Below are positions 62,436 through 64,000 of a stretch of DNA of 64,000 nucleotides, piece after piece. The notes under the pieces were generated by a model, which searched no databases, was not told the origin of the DNA, and worked only from the letters and a program-made list of their open reading frames with translations. A program made the translations under genes and the position numbers. The first letter of the stretch is position 1, and every line of letters begins with the position of its first letter. Origin of the DNA: Butyrivibrio sp. AE3004. GTDB lineage: Bacteria > Bacillota > Clostridia > Lachnospirales > Lachnospiraceae. Where the stretch lies: the NCBI RefSeq assembly GCF_000703165.1, contig NZ_JNLQ01000002.1:2232001-2296000 (forward strand). The letters run 5' to 3'.

Positions 62436-63263
62436 TTATTTCTCAAAGAGGAATTTCTCCGGAAGTTCAACCTTGAAATCCTTCGCAAGATCCCTGAAAT
62501 TGTCAGGTGTGATAGTCTGAAGCTTGTTAGGTGTGATTGAAAGAACCTTTACCAGAATCTCCGCGGATTTCTCAACTGTGTGCATAAGTCCGAAAGTCAG
62601 GTCAAAGTCCTCTCCTGCTGCAAACATTCCGTGATGTGCCCAGATAGCAACATCGTACTGCTCCATAAGCTTTGAGGTTGCAACAGCGATGTCTTTACCG
62701 CCGGGAACCATCCAGTCTACAACACCGATACCTGAAGGGAATACAACAGGACACTCTGTAGCCATCTCCCAAAGCTCTCTTGTAAATACCTCATCCTTAA
62801 GAGGAAGAACAAAGGTAAGAGCGATTGTGTTGGTCGTATGAGCATGATAAACAACTCTGTATCTTCCGTTTGTCACACGCTTCTTAACCTCAAGATTCAT
62901 AAGGTGTGAAGGAAGCTCGGAAGTCGGACGCCCTCCATTTACAAAGCCCCACTGAATCTGGTACTTTGTTCCTGTCTCATCAACCTTGATAATGCCGATG
63001 GAATCCTCGGGATCTATGATCACATTGCGGAAATATTTACCGCTTCCCGTTACCATAAAATACTCTCCGGCAAGCCTGGGAACCTCGGTTCCGATTTCTG
63101 TCCAGGCACCATCCTCATTTAAATATTCAGAAACTGCAGCTACATCCTCATCCTTCATTCTATACGAAAGGTTTCCGCCGTTTCTCTCATGCCAGCCCTG
63201 TTCCCAGCCGTCATTAGCCATACGAATGAATCCCTGTACAAATTTTATATCCAATATACTCAT
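62436..63263 (-). CDS. rhaD: Rhamnulose-1-phosphate aldolase
   Basis: This 275-residue class II (zinc) aldolase splits L-rhamnulose 1-phosphate into dihydroxyacetone phosphate and L-lactaldehyde. Diagnostic features are the N-terminal WEQGWHERNGGNLSYRM, the zinc histidines of VYHAHTTNTIAL and the later IWAHHGMFAAGEDFDLTFGL. The length matches RhaD. It lies downstream of a fucose/arabinose-isomerase-like gene in place of a classical rhaA, within the stretch shown; any kinase must be further upstream. L-fuculose 1-phosphate activity is a possible alternative. The ribosome binding site is GAGGAGA. Confidence 0.93.
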   Translation of the reverse strand: MSILDIKFVQGFIRMANDGWEQGWHERNGGNLSYRMKDEDVAAVSEYLNEDGAWTEIGTEVPRLAGEYFMVTGSGKYFRNVIIDPEDSIGIIKVDETGTKYQIQWGFVNGGRPTSELPSHLMNLEVKKRVTNGRYRVVYHAHTTNTIALTFVLPLKDEVFTRELWEMATECPVVFPSGIGVVDWMVPGGKDIAVATSKLMEQYDVAIWAHHGMFAAGEDFDLTFGLMHTVEKSAEILVKVLSITPNKLQTITPDNFRDLAKDFKVELPEKFLFEK

Positions 63264-63387
63264 GTTATTTATCTCCTCATCTTTAAAAGCAATTTTTTAT
63301 CTGACTCGTACCAGTCTGTTGTCAATACCATTAGCCAATCATGCTTCGCATTCCTGAACGTCACTTGGCTCATCTATAGCTGTTTAT

Positions 63388-64000
63388 TTATCTTGTTACG
63401 ATTTCAAGCGGTACATCAAAGATCTTTGCAACCTTGGCAATAGTATCTATATGTCTTCCGATTGCTGCTCCGAAGTGATGTGTAGGACCACACTCGCTCC
63501 ACTTTGTTACAAATTCGGATGCGGAGCAGGAAAATCTTGTACGCATCATTGTGTCACCGTTTTGAAGGATTTTACCTTCCTCATTAACACCCTCTGCTGC
63601 AACAAATTTGAAGTGTCCGTCGCCGTCCTGTGTGATCGCAAGATATGTGATATCACCTGCAGGGGGATAGAACTGTGTCAGATATCCGCCTCCTGTTTTT
63701 CCGTGAAATACATCAACAATCTTCATGGTAGGCTTCTTAGCCTTGGAAATATCATAATCTCCGGATCCACTGTGTCCGATAAGTGTTACATCATCGTTGA
63801 AGTCAATTGTGTACATCTCAGCAAGCTGGCCTGAACCGGAAATTGTTTTAAGGATACTCATAGCCATAGCTACCTTGATGTCACCTTCTACAGCACAGGC
63901 AGTTCCCTGCTTTATAAGCATTGAAAATGCGGGAATCAGAAGGCTGTCAACAACACCTGCCTGTCCTTTCGCATAGCCATCATAGTGTGATGCAACAAAG
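63388..64000 (-). CDS. L-fucose/L-arabinose isomerase-like protein (3' part, runs off window)
   Basis: The reading frame is open from the window edge (64000) to the stop at 63388, giving at least 204 C-terminal residues. The sequences CAVEGDIKVAMAMSILK, LIGHSGSGDYDI and HFGAAIGRHIDTIAKVAKIF resemble the C-terminal half of the L-fucose/L-arabinose isomerase fold, whose full length is near 480 residues. It precedes rhaD by 124 bp on the same strand. It may isomerise L-rhamnose, L-fucose or another deoxy or pentose sugar to the ketose form. The start codon is outside the window. Confidence 0.78.
   Translation of the reverse strand, partial: FVASHYDGYAKGQAGVVDSLLIPAFSMLIKQGTACAVEGDIKVAMAMSILKTISGSGQLAEMYTIDFNDDVTLIGHSGSGDYDISKAKKPTMKIVDVFHGKTGGGYLTQFYPPAGDITYLAITQDGDGHFKFVAAEGVNEEGKILQNGDTMMRTRFSCSASEFVTKWSECGPTHHFGAAIGRHIDTIAKVAKIFDVPLEIVTR

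Noticed and set aside
1..64000. Prophage, insertion sequence or tRNA/rRNA genes
   Set aside because: No transposase, integrase or phage structural gene and no recognisable tRNA or rRNA sequence was found while reading through the window.

Overview
The window looks like chromosomal DNA from a gut or rumen Lachnospiraceae (Butyrivibrio or Eubacterium cellulosolvens-like). The evidence is moderate to low GC, strong GGAGG-type ribosome binding sites, a type III glutamine synthetase, a butyrate kinase, intracellular plant-fibre glycosidases, and HD-GYP and chemotaxis proteins. This is inferred from gene content, as no rRNA is present. Almost every gene is on the minus strand. The two clear exceptions are a chemoreceptor (17626-19731) and a PucR-type regulator (31100-32632).

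Layout from left to right. (1) 1-4668: 5' end of carB, nagB, an acidic lipoprotein and a soluble PAS-PAS chemoreceptor. (2) 4899-17159: a nitrogen-assimilation island with gltD, gltB, glnN (type III), asnB and an ammonium transporter fused to a C-terminal PII domain. The transporter has a near-consensus promoter and a leader with two terminator-like hairpins. (3) 17626-19731: a membrane chemoreceptor. (4) 19833-30926: a ten-gene minus-strand run encoding an FMN reductase with a zinc ribbon, a small membrane protein, a fumarate-reductase-like flavoprotein, an Fe-S/flavin electron-transfer protein, a truncated NuoF-like Fe-S protein, a thiolase-like enzyme with its DUF35 partner, a dedicated acyl carrier protein, a Pta-type phosphate acyltransferase and butyrate kinase. 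A DUF1097 membrane gene follows. A divergent PucR-like regulator faces it. I do not recognise this combination as a described pathway, and it is the best candidate for a new system. (5) 32641-36426: a ribose-type sugar ABC transporter. (6) 36737-45566: a signalling block with an ECF-S-like/HD-GYP protein, a periplasmic-propeller hybrid histidine kinase and an HD-GYP-like protein that has lost its metal ligands. (7) 45726-58004: a hemicellulose/plant-glycoside cluster with a GH106-like protein, GH3, GH43, an esterase, a GPH symporter and an AraC regulator fused to a degenerate GH39 domain. (8) 58181-62123: a C-glycoside deglycosidase module (beta and alpha subunits, a Gfo/Idh/MocA oxidoreductase and a sugar isomerase/epimerase). 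(9) 62436-64000: rhamnulose-1-phosphate aldolase and the 3' end of a fucose/arabinose-isomerase-like gene.

How the parts may fit together (inference): regions 7-9 form a contiguous kit for importing plant glycosides, trimming xylose/arabinose/rhamnose-type sugars, oxidising C-linked glucose at C3, cleaving the C-C bond and metabolising the released sugars. Region 4 could process an acyl or cyclic compound, possibly a product of such glycosides, with reduction and acyl-phosphate energy conservation.

The intergenic gaps carry a family of double-hairpin palindromic repeats. Paired base changes preserve their stems. Two copies form inverted-repeat-bounded composites containing tandem 25-26 bp mini-repeats.
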